Source: Paraburkholderia gardini
Lineage (GTDB): Bacteria > Pseudomonadota > Gammaproteobacteria > Burkholderiales > Burkholderiaceae
Assembly (NCBI RefSeq): GCF_907164575.1
Contig: NZ_CAJQYY010000031.1
Span: forward strand, 1 to 64,000
DNA length: 64,000 nucleotides
Reading direction: 5' to 3'
The position numbers and the translations under genes were made by a program. Of this stretch, positions 8,428 through 17,327 are shown in pieces. The notes below the pieces were generated by a model that worked only from the letters and a program-made list of their open reading frames with translations, was not told where the DNA came from and made no database searches. Position 1 is the first letter of the stretch. Every line of letters starts with the position of its first letter.

Positions 8428-10734
8428 ATGAGTTCAGACACACCCGTCAAGGAATATCGCCATCCAGCCGGCGGCTGGGGTTCGGCCAAAGCGGTCGCCT
8501 CGATTCTCGTGCAGGAGCATGTTGCGCTGCATGGCAGCCGCATCCTGATGCATCAGAACAAACCGGATGGCTTTGCCTGTGTCAGCTGCTCGTGGGCGAA
8601 GCCTGCCGATCCGCATCTGTTCGAGTTCTGCGAAAACGGCGCGAAGGCGACCGCATGGGAGATCACCAGCAAGCGCGCGGATGCGGAGTTCTTTGCAGCC
8701 CATACGCTCACGGAACTGGAGTCATGGTCCGGTTTCGAACTCGAATCGAGTGGACGGCTCACCGTGCCGCTACGCTGGGACCCGGAAAGCGACCGCTACG
8801 TGCAGACGACCTGGGAACATGCGTTTGCCGACATCGCGCGAGAACTGAAGGCGCTGAATCCGGACGAAGCGGTGTTTTACACGTCGGGCCGGGCATCGCT
8901 CGAGACCTCGTATATGTATCAGCTGCTCGCGCGGATGTACGGCACCAACAATTTGCCGGACAGCTCGAACATGTGCCACGAAAGCACCTCGGTCGGCCTG
9001 CCCAAAAGCATCGGCGCGCCGGTTGGCACCGTGACGCTCGACGATTTCGCGCAAGCCGATTGCCTGTTCTTCTTCGGCCACAACACGGGCACGAACGCGC
9101 CGCGCATGCTGCATCAGTTGCAGGACGCGCGCAAACGCGGCGTGCAGATCATCACGTTCAATCCGTTGAAAGAGCGCGGACTCGTGAGCTTCGCGAATCC
9201 ACAAGCACCGCTCGAGATGCTCACCCCCAGCGAGACGGAGATCAGCACCCAGTACCATCAGGTCAAGACAGGCGGCGACGCGGCAGCCATCGCCGGGATT
9301 TGCAAGCTGTTGATCGAATGGGACGACGAGGCCCGGCGCACCGGCGCGCCGCGCGTGCTCGACGCGGCGTTCATCGCCGAACATACGCACGGCCTTGAAG
9401 ATTTCGCGCAGGCGATGCGGGACACCTCGTGGCAGACCATCGAACGCTACTCGCAGCTGACCCGCGCGGCGCTCGAAGCGGCTGCCAGCGAATACGCGAA
9501 GGCGAAAGCCGTGATCGTGTTATACGGCATGGGCATCACACAGCATCACAACGGCGTGCACAACGTACAGATGCTGACCAATCTGCTGCTTCTGCGCGGC
9601 AATATCGGACGGCCCGGCGCCGGCATCTGCCCAATTCGCGGCCATTCGAACGTGCAGGGACAACGCACGGTGGGCATTACCGAGAAGCCCGAGCTCGCGC
9701 CGCTCGACAAGCTGGCCGACTTCTATGATTTCGAGCCGCCGCGCGACAAGGGCATGAGCACGGTCGAAGTCTGTCAGGGCGTGCTCGACGGCAAGGTCAA
9801 GGCATTCATCGGACTGGGTGGTAACTTTCAGGTCGCCACACCCGACCACCACGTGATGGGCCCCGCATGGCGCAAATTGCGGCTCACCGTGCAGATCGCG
9901 ACGAAGCTCAACCGCAGTCACCTGATCCATGGCGAAGTGGCCTATCTGCTGCCCTGTCTTGGCCGCATCGAAATCGACCGCCAGGCGAGCGGCGAGCAGG
10001 CCGTCAGCGTCGAGGACAGCACCGCCTGCATCCACGGCTCGCACGGCTATGCGGAGCCCGCCAGCGAGATGCTGATGTCGGAACCGGCGATCGTCGCCGG
10101 ACTCGCGAACGCGTTGCTGCCGCGCAATCCGCGCATCGACTGGGATGCATGGGCCGGCGATTACGCGCTGGTCCGCGACGCGATCGAACGAACTTACCCT
10201 GACCAGTTCCGCGATTTCAACCAGCGCTTCTGGCAGCCCGGCGGCTTTCACCGGCCGATTGCCGCATGCGGGCGCAAGTGGCAAACGCCGAACGGCAAGG
10301 CGAATTTCATTGCGCCAGATACGCTCGACGAAGACGCGGACATGCCGGCAACAGGCGAGGACGTGCTGCGACTGATGACGACGCGCGGCGACAGCCAGTT
10401 CAATACGACCGTCTATTCGCTTGACGACCGCTTTCGCGGCGTCAAGGGCACTCGCGACGTATTGCTGATGCATCGGGACGACATGGCACGTCTGGGGTTC
10501 GACGAGGGCAGCGAGGTATGCATCGCAACCGTATCGAACGACGGCATTACGCGTGAAATCGATGGCATGCGAGTGCATGCGTACGATATTCCGCAAGGGT
10601 GCCTGATGGGCTATTACCCAGAGTGCAATCCGCTGATCCCCCTTTCGCATCACGCGAAAGACAGCCTGGTGCCGGCCGCCAAATCGATTCCGGTACGGTT
10701 GCGCAAATCGGGGCTTGTGGAGCAAAGCGCATAA
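8428..10734 (+). CDS. FdhF/YdeP-family molybdopterin oxidoreductase
   Basis: A 768-residue cytoplasmic molybdopterin-guanine-dinucleotide enzyme of the FdhF-like YdeP group. Family features seen are CVSCSW near residue 40, SGRASLETSYMYQLLARMYG, SSNMCHESTSVGL, NNFQVATPDH-like GGNFQVATPDHHV, and the C-terminal substrate domain starting at LMTTRGDSQFNTTVYS. E. coli YdeP contributes to acid resistance; the reaction is not known. The ATG at 8428 has GAAGGAG upstream and removes a longer N-terminal reading that belongs to the CDF remnant. No partner iron-sulfur or membrane subunit is adjacent, so its electron acceptor is open. Confidence 0.9.
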   Translation: MSSDTPVKEYRHPAGGWGSAKAVASILVQEHVALHGSRILMHQNKPDGFACVSCSWAKPADPHLFEFCENGAKATAWEITSKRADAEFFAAHTLTELESWSGFELESSGRLTVPLRWDPESDRYVQTTWEHAFADIARELKALNPDEAVFYTSGRASLETSYMYQLLARMYGTNNLPDSSNMCHESTSVGLPKSIGAPVGTVTLDDFAQADCLFFFGHNTGTNAPRMLHQLQDARKRGVQIITFNPLKERGLVSFANPQAPLEMLTPSETEISTQYHQVKTGGDAAAIAGICKLLIEWDDEARRTGAPRVLDAAFIAEHTHGLEDFAQAMRDTSWQTIERYSQLTRAALEAAASEYAKAKAVIVLYGMGITQHHNGVHNVQMLTNLLLLRGNIGRPGAGICPIRGHSNVQGQRTVGITEKPELAPLDKLADFYDFEPPRDKGMSTVEVCQGVLDGKVKAFIGLGGNFQVATPDHHVMGPAWRKLRLTVQIATKLNRSHLIHGEVAYLLPCLGRIEIDRQASGEQAVSVEDSTACIHGSHGYAEPASEMLMSEPAIVAGLANALLPRNPRIDWDAWAGDYALVRDAIERTYPDQFRDFNQRFWQPGGFHRPIAACGRKWQTPNGKANFIAPDTLDEDADMPATGEDVLRLMTTRGDSQFNTTVYSLDDRFRGVKGTRDVLLMHRDDMARLGFDEGSEVCIATVSNDGITREIDGMRVHAYDIPQGCLMGYYPECNPLIPLSHHAKDSLVPAAKSIPVRLRKSGLVEQSA

Positions 10735-10744
10735 GCTCGTTCGC

Positions 10745-10950
10745 GATGGATGGGCGGCACATAAATGGCGTCACGCCGGGTCGCTTCAATATCTGGCAAT
10801 CACCGGTTTGCGCCGCCATGGCGACGCCGGCCTCGCGCAGACAATCGCGACGCGCCGGATTCGCACTAACGTCACGTATTACCCGCACTGGCAAAGTTCG
10901 TCGAGAACTACGATGTCGACGAACTTGCCGGCTTCCGCGGCATCCGTCGT
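10745..10950 (+). pseudogene. Remnant of a GH37 trehalase C terminus
   Basis: Bases about 10781-10896 translate to LQYLAITGLRRHGDAGLAQ and then a segment resembling family 37 trehalases (NGWAPLQYLAI.GLRRYGY..LA). After a one-base shift near 10891 the next conserved piece appears as GKFVENYDVDELAG, matching the trehalase GK.VEKYDV motif. Only about 60 codons of a roughly 500-codon gene survive, without the final GGGEYPTQDGFGWTNG segment. It sits between ydeP and katE. Confidence 0.6.
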
Positions 10951-10963
10951 GACGGCCGGCAAG
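10924..10963. repeat. Inverted repeat in the ydeP-katE convergent gap
   Basis: CTTGCCGGC at 10924-10932 and GCCGGCAAG at 10955-10963 form a perfect 9-bp inverted repeat around 22 bases. It lies between two convergent genes, so it could act as a bidirectional transcript end, but there is no T run and it overlaps the trehalase remnant. Confidence 0.35.
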
Positions 10964-11012
10964 ACATGCATCGACTACATGCGGCGCCGGACAGCCCTTG
11001 ATCGTCGTTACG

Positions 11013-13118
11013 CTATGCCGGCACCGTCTGCGCCAGCGCCGCGCGCGACCATACGCGGTGCTGTTCCGCCGCTGCGATAAACGCTTTTAGCACCTCGGCG
11101 CCCTGGCTGTCGTCGCCGGTTGCGACGCCATCGGCATGGTCGGGCAGCTGGGCCGCGCCCAGCACGTCGCGCCCCGCCCCGAGCGCGGCAATCGCTTTCA
11201 GATGCTTGAACGCTTCGAGCACGAAATGGCGCGCGTCGCCGGATTGTGCCAGCGCTTTTGCACCGGCTTCGCCTCCGCAGACGATCACCGCGTCGAACAT
11301 GATCGACGGCATTCCGGCAATCGTCGCGTCCGGCCGCAAACCGTCGATCGCAGCGAAGGTCGGCGCGATCAGCAAAGGCGTCGCGCCCTCGCCCCGCAGC
11401 GCCTGCTGAAGCGTCCTGATCGATGCAGCATCGGCGCCGGGCGCGGCCAGCAACGCGATCTTGCATGTCTTGATGCCCGGCTTCACGCGATTGAGCAGGC
11501 TCAGCGCCGGCGAGGTTCGCGGCTTCGATGCAGGGGGTGCCTTGCCCTTTGCTGGTGCGGGCAGGCCCAGGCCGGCCGCGACCTTCGCGGCCAGACCGCC
11601 GTCGAAACTGGCAAGAATGTCGTTCACCACACGCTCGCGAATCTCCTGCTTCGTTACCTTGCCGAGTTCGAACTGATACGCGGCGCTGATATGTTCCTGC
11701 TCGACCTCCGACATGCTGCGATAGAACAGCGCGGCTTGCGAAAAATGATCGGCAAAAGACTCGCTGCGCACGCGGATCTTCACGCCGTCGACGCGTTCCG
11801 GATAACTCTCGAAGCCGCCATCGGACGGCGCCGGACTGGTTTCCTTCGGCCAGCCTCCGTTCAGCGAGTTTGGCTCGTAGGATGCCTGTCCGACGCTGAT
11901 TGCCTGACGATGCATGGCGTCGCGCTGGTTGTTATGAAACGGGCATACCGGCCGGTTGATCGGAATCTCGTGGAAGTTCGGACCACCGAGCCTGCTGATC
12001 TGCGTATCCGTGTACGAAAAGAGTCGGCCTTGCAGCAATGGGTCATTGCTGAAGTCGATACCCGGCACGACGTGACCCGGATGAAACGCGACCTGCTCGG
12101 TCTCGGCAAAGAAGTTGTCCGGATTGCGGTTGAGCGTCATTTTGCCGATGATTTTTACCGGCACGAGTTCTTCCGGAATCAGCTTGGTCGGATCGAGCAG
12201 ATCGAAACCGAAGCTGTCTTCATCCTGTTCCTCGACGATCTGCACGCCGAATTCGTATTCGGGGAAGTCGCCCCGTTCGATTGCCTCCCACAGATCGCGC
12301 CGGTGGAAATCGGGATCCTTGCCGGCGAGCTTCTGCGCTTCGTCCCACAGCAACGAACAGGAGCCCAGCACCGGGCGCCAGTGGAATTTGACGAAGCGCG
12401 CCTTGCCTTGCGCATTCACGAAGCGGAAAGTGTGAACGCCAAAACCTTCCATTGTGCGCAGGCTGCGTGGGATCGCGCGGTCAGACATGGTCCACAGCAC
12501 CATGTGCGTGGACTCGGGCACCAGCGACACGAAATCCCAGAACGTATCGTGCGCCGAGCCGCCGGTGGGCATCTCGTTGGGCGCTTCCGGTTTGACGGCA
12601 TGGACGAAGTCGGGAAACTTGATCGCATCCTGAATGAAGAATACCGGCATGTTGTTGCTCACCAGATCGTAATTACCCTCCTGCGTGTAGAACTTCACCG
12701 CGAAACCGCGCACGTCGCGCACCGTATCCGCCGACCCGCGCGGCCCCTGAACGGTGGAAAACCGCACGTAGACCGGAGTCTGAACAGCCGGATCCTGCAG
12801 AAACGCGGCTTTCGTGTACCCGGTCATCGGCTCGTATAACTGGAATACGCCGTGCGCGGCGGAACCACGTGCATGCACGATGCGTTCGGGAATCCGCTCG
12901 TGATCGAAGTGCGTGATCTTCTCGCGCATGATGAAATCTTCGAGGAGCGAGGGACCACGCGGACCGGCGCGCAATGTGTTCTGGTTGTCGGCGATCTTCA
13001 CGCCCTGGTTGGTTCGGAGCGCCGCACCGTCGGGACGCACGCGAAACGGGTCGAGATCCTGCGATTTTCTGTCGTCGGACGGCTTTGCGGGCTGACGGCT
13101 ACCGGTTCTTCCTGCCAT
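11013..13118 (-). CDS. katE: Large-subunit catalase, HPII type
   Basis: A 701-residue monofunctional heme catalase that dismutates hydrogen peroxide. Catalytic His82 (VHARGSAAHG), the essential Asn in SNNMPVF near 155, and proximal heme ligand Tyr369 (RLFSYTDTQ) are present. The extra C-terminal domain (from about residue 560, beginning near IKTCKIALLAAPG) is the DJ-1/PfpI-like domain that marks large HPII-type catalases. The start at 13118 has AAGGAG eight bases upstream. It is divergent from the pyruvate-oxidase operon. In E. coli katE is a stationary-phase gene under RpoS; similar control here is inferred only from the company it keeps. Confidence 0.95.
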   Translation of the reverse strand: MAGRTGSRQPAKPSDDRKSQDLDPFRVRPDGAALRTNQGVKIADNQNTLRAGPRGPSLLEDFIMREKITHFDHERIPERIVHARGSAAHGVFQLYEPMTGYTKAAFLQDPAVQTPVYVRFSTVQGPRGSADTVRDVRGFAVKFYTQEGNYDLVSNNMPVFFIQDAIKFPDFVHAVKPEAPNEMPTGGSAHDTFWDFVSLVPESTHMVLWTMSDRAIPRSLRTMEGFGVHTFRFVNAQGKARFVKFHWRPVLGSCSLLWDEAQKLAGKDPDFHRRDLWEAIERGDFPEYEFGVQIVEEQDEDSFGFDLLDPTKLIPEELVPVKIIGKMTLNRNPDNFFAETEQVAFHPGHVVPGIDFSNDPLLQGRLFSYTDTQISRLGGPNFHEIPINRPVCPFHNNQRDAMHRQAISVGQASYEPNSLNGGWPKETSPAPSDGGFESYPERVDGVKIRVRSESFADHFSQAALFYRSMSEVEQEHISAAYQFELGKVTKQEIRERVVNDILASFDGGLAAKVAAGLGLPAPAKGKAPPASKPRTSPALSLLNRVKPGIKTCKIALLAAPGADAASIRTLQQALRGEGATPLLIAPTFAAIDGLRPDATIAGMPSIMFDAVIVCGGEAGAKALAQSGDARHFVLEAFKHLKAIAALGAGRDVLGAAQLPDHADGVATGDDSQGAEVLKAFIAAAEQHRVWSRAALAQTVPA

Positions 13119-13263
13119 GGAAACACTCCTTGCGTTGGCGGCGCCACGCGACGATTCGCATTGGCTCGAACCTCGGAATCAGCAAGCGATGTTCCCGATG
13201 AAGTGTGCGTTACTCCCCTCCGGCAATGCGTCCTCGCACTCGCTCCGTATGCGGCGAGCAGGT

Positions 13264-13301
13264 ACACGGGTTGCTTGGAGGTGAAGCATGTGCACCCGTG
13301 T
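13264..13301 (+). repeat. Inverted repeat around a putative leader start
   Basis: ACACGGGT at 13264-13271 and ACCCGTGT at 13294-13301 are perfect 8-bp complements around 22 bases. The enclosed stretch holds a GGAGG and an ATG of a 23-codon frame, so a folded transcript would hide or present that ribosome site. It could also be a protein-binding site in the katE-poxB divergent promoter region. Confidence 0.35.
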
Positions 13302-13359
13302 GTATCCGGCACGGTGCCTCTGGACGGCGCGTTGCAGCAGCGGCCACGGTATGACGTAG
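13288..13359 (+). CDS. Possible 23-residue leader peptide
   Basis: An ATG with a well-spaced GGAGG (13277-13281) opens a 23-codon frame rich in Cys, Arg and Ser that ends 40 bases before the poxB-type start. The frame is short enough to be chance. Its good ribosome site and position inside an inverted repeat are the only reasons to list it. Confidence 0.2.
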   Translation: MCTRVYPARCLWTARCSSGHGMT

Positions 13360-13399
13360 CGCGCAAAGCCGTCCTTGCCATCCATTTGTGGAGACTGCA

Positions 13400-15196
13400 A
13401 TGACCCAGACCGTCGGTGACTTTATTGTAGAAAGACTGCATGCATGGGGCGTCCGGCGTATCTACGGGTATCCGGGAGACGGCATCAATGGCGTGTTCGG
13501 GGCGCTGAACCGGGCGAAGGGAAAGATCGAATTCGTGCAGGTACGGCACGAGGAAATGGCCGCATTCATGGCCTCGGCGCACGCGAAGTTCACCGGCGAA
13601 CTGGGTGTATGCATTGCCACCTCCGGACCGGGCGCCTCACATCTGATCACCGGACTCTACGACGCTCGCATGGACCATATGCCCGTGCTGGCGATTGCCG
13701 GGCAACAGGCGCGTGCGGCACTCGGCGGCCACTATCAGCAGGAACTGGATCTGGTCTCGATGTTCAAGGACGTCGCCGGTGCGTTCGTGGAGCAGGCGAG
13801 CGTGCCTTCGCAAGTCCGGCATCTGGTCGATCGCGCGGTACGGACCGCGTTATCGGAACGCAAGGTCACGGCAATCGTGCTGCCCAACGATTTACAGGAC
13901 CTCCCCTATGAAGCACCCGGCCGCAAGCACGGCACCCTGCATTCGGGCGTCGGCTATCGTGCCCCGCGACTCGTTCCCTACCCTGACGATCTGCAGCAGG
14001 CGGCCGACGTGCTCAACGCCGGCAGGAAAGTCGCCATTCTGGTCGGCGCAGGTGCGCTGCACGCCACGGATGAAGTCATCGCCGTCGCCGGGAAGCTCGG
14101 CGCGGGCGTCGCCAAGGCTTTGCTGGGCAAAGCGGCGTTGCCGGATGATTTGCCCTGGGTCACCGGATCGATCGGACTGCTCGGTACCAAACCCAGCTAC
14201 GATCTGATGAACGAATGCGACACCCTGTTGATGATCGGCTCCGGTTTTCCGTACTCTGAATTCCTCCCGAAAGAAGGCGCCGCCCGCGGCGTGCAGATCG
14301 ACCTCAAGGCCGACATGCTCAGTCTGCGCTATCCAATGGAAGTCAATCTGGTGGGCGATAGCGCCGAGACGCTGCGCGCCTTGCTGCCGTTACTCGATGA
14401 GAAACGGGACCGCGCGTGGCGCGAGAAAATCGAGGGTTGGACTGCCGACTGGTGGAAGACACTCGACAAGCGCGCCCATGAGGCCGGCAAGAACGGTATG
14501 AACCCTCAGCGCAGTGTGTGGGAACTCTCTCCCCGCATACCGGCTAATGCAATCGTTACAAGCGACTCCGGCTCCTGCGCGAACTGGTATGCACGCGATC
14601 TGAAAATACAGCGCGGCATGATGTGTTCGCTGTCGGGAGGACTTGCCTCGATGGGTGCCGCGGTGCCGTATGCGATCGCCGCGAAATTCGCCTGCCCCGA
14701 GCGCCCCGTCATCGCGCTGGTCGGCGATGGCGCGATGCAGATGAACAACATGGCCGAGCTCATCACGGTGGCCAAATACTGGAAACAGTGGGCCAATCCA
14801 CGCTGGATCTGCATGGTGCTCAACAACAGCGATTTGAATCAGGTGACCTGGGAGCAGCGTGCAATGGAAGGCGACCCGAAGTTCGAGGCGTCACAGGATA
14901 TTCCATCCGTGCCCTATCACCGCTTCGCGGAACTGATCGGCCTGAAAGGCATTTACGTCGATGACGCCGAACGCATGGGCGCAGCATGGGATGAGGCGCT
15001 CGCGTCGGACCGGCCAGTGGTCATCGAGGTAAAGGCCGATCCGGATATTCCGCCTCTACCACCGCATATCACGCTGGCGCAAGCCAGGGCGTTCGCATCG
15101 ACGCTAATCAGGCGCGATCCGAACGAAGGCAACGTTATCGTCGAAACGGCGAAGCAGGTGCTCGACGCCGTGTTGCCGGGACATCGCGACAAATGA
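13400..15196 (+). CDS. poxB: Thiamine diphosphate enzyme, pyruvate oxidase/pyruvate:quinone dehydrogenase type
   Basis: A 598-residue three-domain ThDP enzyme. The N-terminal PYR domain has the catalytic Glu region (VRHEEMAAFMASAHAKFTG), the middle domain has the FAD/nucleotide fold (VAILVGAGAL), and the PP domain has the ThDP motif GDGAMQMNNMAELIT ending in LNNSDLNQVTWEQ. The overall pattern fits PoxB-type pyruvate dehydrogenases, which decarboxylate pyruvate to acetate and pass electrons to quinone. The ATG at 13400 has GGAG seven bases upstream; a GTG at 13388 is an alternative. Its stop overlaps the next gene, making it first in a run of five coupled genes. Related oxo-acid decarboxylases cannot be excluded by sequence alone. 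Confidence 0.87.
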   Translation: MTQTVGDFIVERLHAWGVRRIYGYPGDGINGVFGALNRAKGKIEFVQVRHEEMAAFMASAHAKFTGELGVCIATSGPGASHLITGLYDARMDHMPVLAIAGQQARAALGGHYQQELDLVSMFKDVAGAFVEQASVPSQVRHLVDRAVRTALSERKVTAIVLPNDLQDLPYEAPGRKHGTLHSGVGYRAPRLVPYPDDLQQAADVLNAGRKVAILVGAGALHATDEVIAVAGKLGAGVAKALLGKAALPDDLPWVTGSIGLLGTKPSYDLMNECDTLLMIGSGFPYSEFLPKEGAARGVQIDLKADMLSLRYPMEVNLVGDSAETLRALLPLLDEKRDRAWREKIEGWTADWWKTLDKRAHEAGKNGMNPQRSVWELSPRIPANAIVTSDSGSCANWYARDLKIQRGMMCSLSGGLASMGAAVPYAIAAKFACPERPVIALVGDGAMQMNNMAELITVAKYWKQWANPRWICMVLNNSDLNQVTWEQRAMEGDPKFEASQDIPSVPYHRFAELIGLKGIYVDDAERMGAAWDEALASDRPVVIEVKADPDIPPLPPHITLAQARAFASTLIRRDPNEGNVIVETAKQVLDAVLPGHRDK

Positions 15197-16341
15197 TGCC
15201 GCGTCTTGCCGAACCATCTCCGGCGTCGCCAGGAACGGATCCATCGCCTGGGCGAGTGCCGATTACCGCGTTGCGGGCGCAAGCGTTTCGTATCCCGACC
15301 GATCTGCCGGAAGCCGACGGCACCTTCGCATGGGATGCCACCACGCTCGTGCTCGTCGAGATAGAGGCCGGCGGCCAGACCGGTACTGGCTACACGTATA
15401 GCGACGCGAGCATCGTCAAGCTGATTCATGACACGCTTGGTGCATGCGTGCTGGACGCCGACGTCTGGCACATCGGCGCGCTCTGGCTGCACATGCAGCA
15501 GCAAGTGCGCAATCTGGGGCGCGCGGGACTCGCCGCTACCGCCATCTCGGCGGTGGATTGCGCGCTATGGGATCTCAAGGCCAGGCTGCTTGGCGTGCCG
15601 CTCGTGCAGTTGCTCGGTGCACGGCGCGCGAGCGTGCCGATCTACGGCAGCGGCGGTTTCACGACCTATGACGACAAACAGATGCGCGACCAGCTGACGC
15701 GCTGGGTCCGCGAGGATGGTTGCCGCTGGGTCAAGATCAAGGTCGGCACGCAGCCGGACAAGGATCCCCAGCGGGTTGCAGTGGCACGCGCGGCGATCGG
15801 CGATGCGGGACTGTTCGTCGACGCCAATGGCGCGCTCAGCGTCAAGGCAGCGCTGCACCTTGCGCAGCAGTTTGCCGCGCAAGGCGTTGAATGGTTCGAG
15901 GAACCGGTTTCGTCCGATGACCTGCCGGGCCTCGCGGCGTTGCGCGAACGCGTGCCCGCAGGCATGGAGATCGCCGCGGGCGAATACGGCTACACGCTGG
16001 ACGACTTTCGTCTGCTGCTCGAGGCGCGCGCCGTCGATGTGCTGCAGGCAGACGTGAGCCGTTGCGGCGGCGTTACCGGCTTCCTGCAGGCGGCAACACT
16101 CTGCGAGGCGTTTCATATACCGTTGTCGGCGCATTGCGCGCCGGCCCTGCACCTGCATGTGGCCAGCGCGGTCCCGCGTCTGCGTCATCAGGAATGGTTC
16201 CACGATCACGTGCGCATCGAAGCGCTGTTATTCGATGGCGCGCCGACGCCATCGAACGGCGCTATCGCACCTGACATGACACGGCCCGGTTGCGGCCTGA
16301 AATTCAGGCACCGCGTCGCGCAGCGCTATCTGATGCAATGA
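15193..16341 (+). CDS. Enolase-superfamily protein, mandelate racemase/acid-sugar dehydratase type
   Basis: A 382-residue enolase-superfamily enzyme. The capping domain is followed by a TIM barrel with Lys181 and Lys183 (WVKIKVG), metal ligands Asp210 (VDANG), Glu236 or Glu237 (WFEEP) and Glu264 (AAGEYG), and an Asp287/His314 pair (QADVSRCGG and SAHCAP). A His-Asp pair with a KxK motif is the mandelate-racemase subgroup pattern, which includes many aldonic-acid dehydratases. The exact substrate is unknown. The start overlaps the poxB-type stop by four bases, and the next frame is coupled too, so it belongs to the same transcript as the GMC dehydrogenase. A sugar-acid substrate would fit that company. 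Confidence 0.85.
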   Translation: MMPRLAEPSPASPGTDPSPGRVPITALRAQAFRIPTDLPEADGTFAWDATTLVLVEIEAGGQTGTGYTYSDASIVKLIHDTLGACVLDADVWHIGALWLHMQQQVRNLGRAGLAATAISAVDCALWDLKARLLGVPLVQLLGARRASVPIYGSGGFTTYDDKQMRDQLTRWVREDGCRWVKIKVGTQPDKDPQRVAVARAAIGDAGLFVDANGALSVKAALHLAQQFAAQGVEWFEEPVSSDDLPGLAALRERVPAGMEIAAGEYGYTLDDFRLLLEARAVDVLQADVSRCGGVTGFLQAATLCEAFHIPLSAHCAPALHLHVASAVPRLRHQEWFHDHVRIEALLFDGAPTPSNGAIAPDMTRPGCGLKFRHRVAQRYLMQ

Positions 16342-16358
16342 ACGGAGGGATCTGGCGA

Positions 16359-17327
16359 ATGGGCTCTCAACGTGTTCCCGGTCTGGTTTGCGCTGCGGTG
16401 GGCGCAGCCGCGCTCACTGCCGTCGCCGCGCGAAATGCAGCCGCAATGAAGGCGACGGCGCAGCGCCCGAATTCGACTGCGGTCCCTGTTCCGCGCTTCC
16501 AGCACGCGCCACGCGAACTGGCGCACATCACCGCCGCGCGCTCGCTCAATCGCGGCTCCGCCCTTCTCGCCCTCTCGGTGCTCGCCGACAGCGCGATGGA
16601 ACACTATCGCGGTTCCTTCGACAATTCCGCGATGTATACACCGCTCGTTTCGTCGGCACTCTCGCTGCTTGCGGGCCTGCACGGCGGCGGCGATCCGCGT
16701 TCGCACAGGCACACTCTCCGGCACGCCGTTTATCTGACGGCTGCCATCGCTGGCGTGTCGGGCACCGCTTTCCATGTCTACAACGTCACCAAACGGCCTG
16801 GCGGCTGGAGCTGGAACAACCTGTTTCATGCCGCGCCGATCGGCGCACCCATGGCGCTGCTGCTCTCGGGCGCGCTGGGCGCGGCCGCGGAACGTCTGCG
16901 CGACGAACCCGCCGTCGACCCGCAATTGTTCGGCATGCCTGCCGGACGCGCACTCGGCCTGCTGGTGACGGCCGGTCTTGCCGGCACGATCGCCGAGGTC
17001 GGCCTGCTGCATTTTCGCGGCTCCTTCCAGAACCCGGTCATGTATGCGCCTGTCATGCTGCCGCCCGTCGCGGCCGCATTGCTCGCGCAAGCCTCGCTCG
17101 GCGCGCCGTGCGAACGGTGGTTCACACGGCTGTGGCTGCGGATCACCGCGGCGCTTGGCTTTGTCGGCGTCGGTTTTCACGCGCGCGGCATTGCCCGCAA
17201 TCAGGGCGGCTGGCGCAACTGGAGCCAGAACCTTTTCAACGGACCGCCGCTGCCCGCGCCGCCCGGTTTTTCAGCATTGGCGCTGGCCGGCCTTGCGGCG
17301 CTGCGCCTGCGGGAGACGGAAAAATGA
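16359..17327 (+). CDS. Duplicated-domain membrane protein of a GMC dehydrogenase operon
   Basis: A 322-residue membrane protein I cannot assign to a family. It contains two copies of one domain. The first has EHYRGSFDNSAMYTP then TAFHVYN, RPGGWSWNNLFHAAP; the second has LHFRGSFQNPVMYAP then VGFHARG, QGGWRNWSQNLFNGPP. Each copy has about three membrane segments and keeps a His before RGSF and a His in the FH pair. Conserved His in paired helices could bind heme, which would suit a membrane electron carrier, but no heme motif proves it. GGAGG lies 10 bases before the ATG at 16359; an ATG at 16338 overlaps the previous stop and is an alternative. The gene overlaps the gamma subunit by four bases. 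Confidence 0.75.
   Translation: MGSQRVPGLVCAAVGAAALTAVAARNAAAMKATAQRPNSTAVPVPRFQHAPRELAHITAARSLNRGSALLALSVLADSAMEHYRGSFDNSAMYTPLVSSALSLLAGLHGGGDPRSHRHTLRHAVYLTAAIAGVSGTAFHVYNVTKRPGGWSWNNLFHAAPIGAPMALLLSGALGAAAERLRDEPAVDPQLFGMPAGRALGLLVTAGLAGTIAEVGLLHFRGSFQNPVMYAPVMLPPVAAALLAQASLGAPCERWFTRLWLRITAALGFVGVGFHARGIARNQGGWRNWSQNLFNGPPLPAPPGFSALALAGLAALRLRETEK

Noticed and set aside
9520..10725. A 401-codon minus-strand frame inside the molybdopterin oxidoreductase gene
   Set aside because: It is antisense to a well-supported gene, rich in Arg, His and Val with no motif. Such frames are common opposite GC-rich genes.
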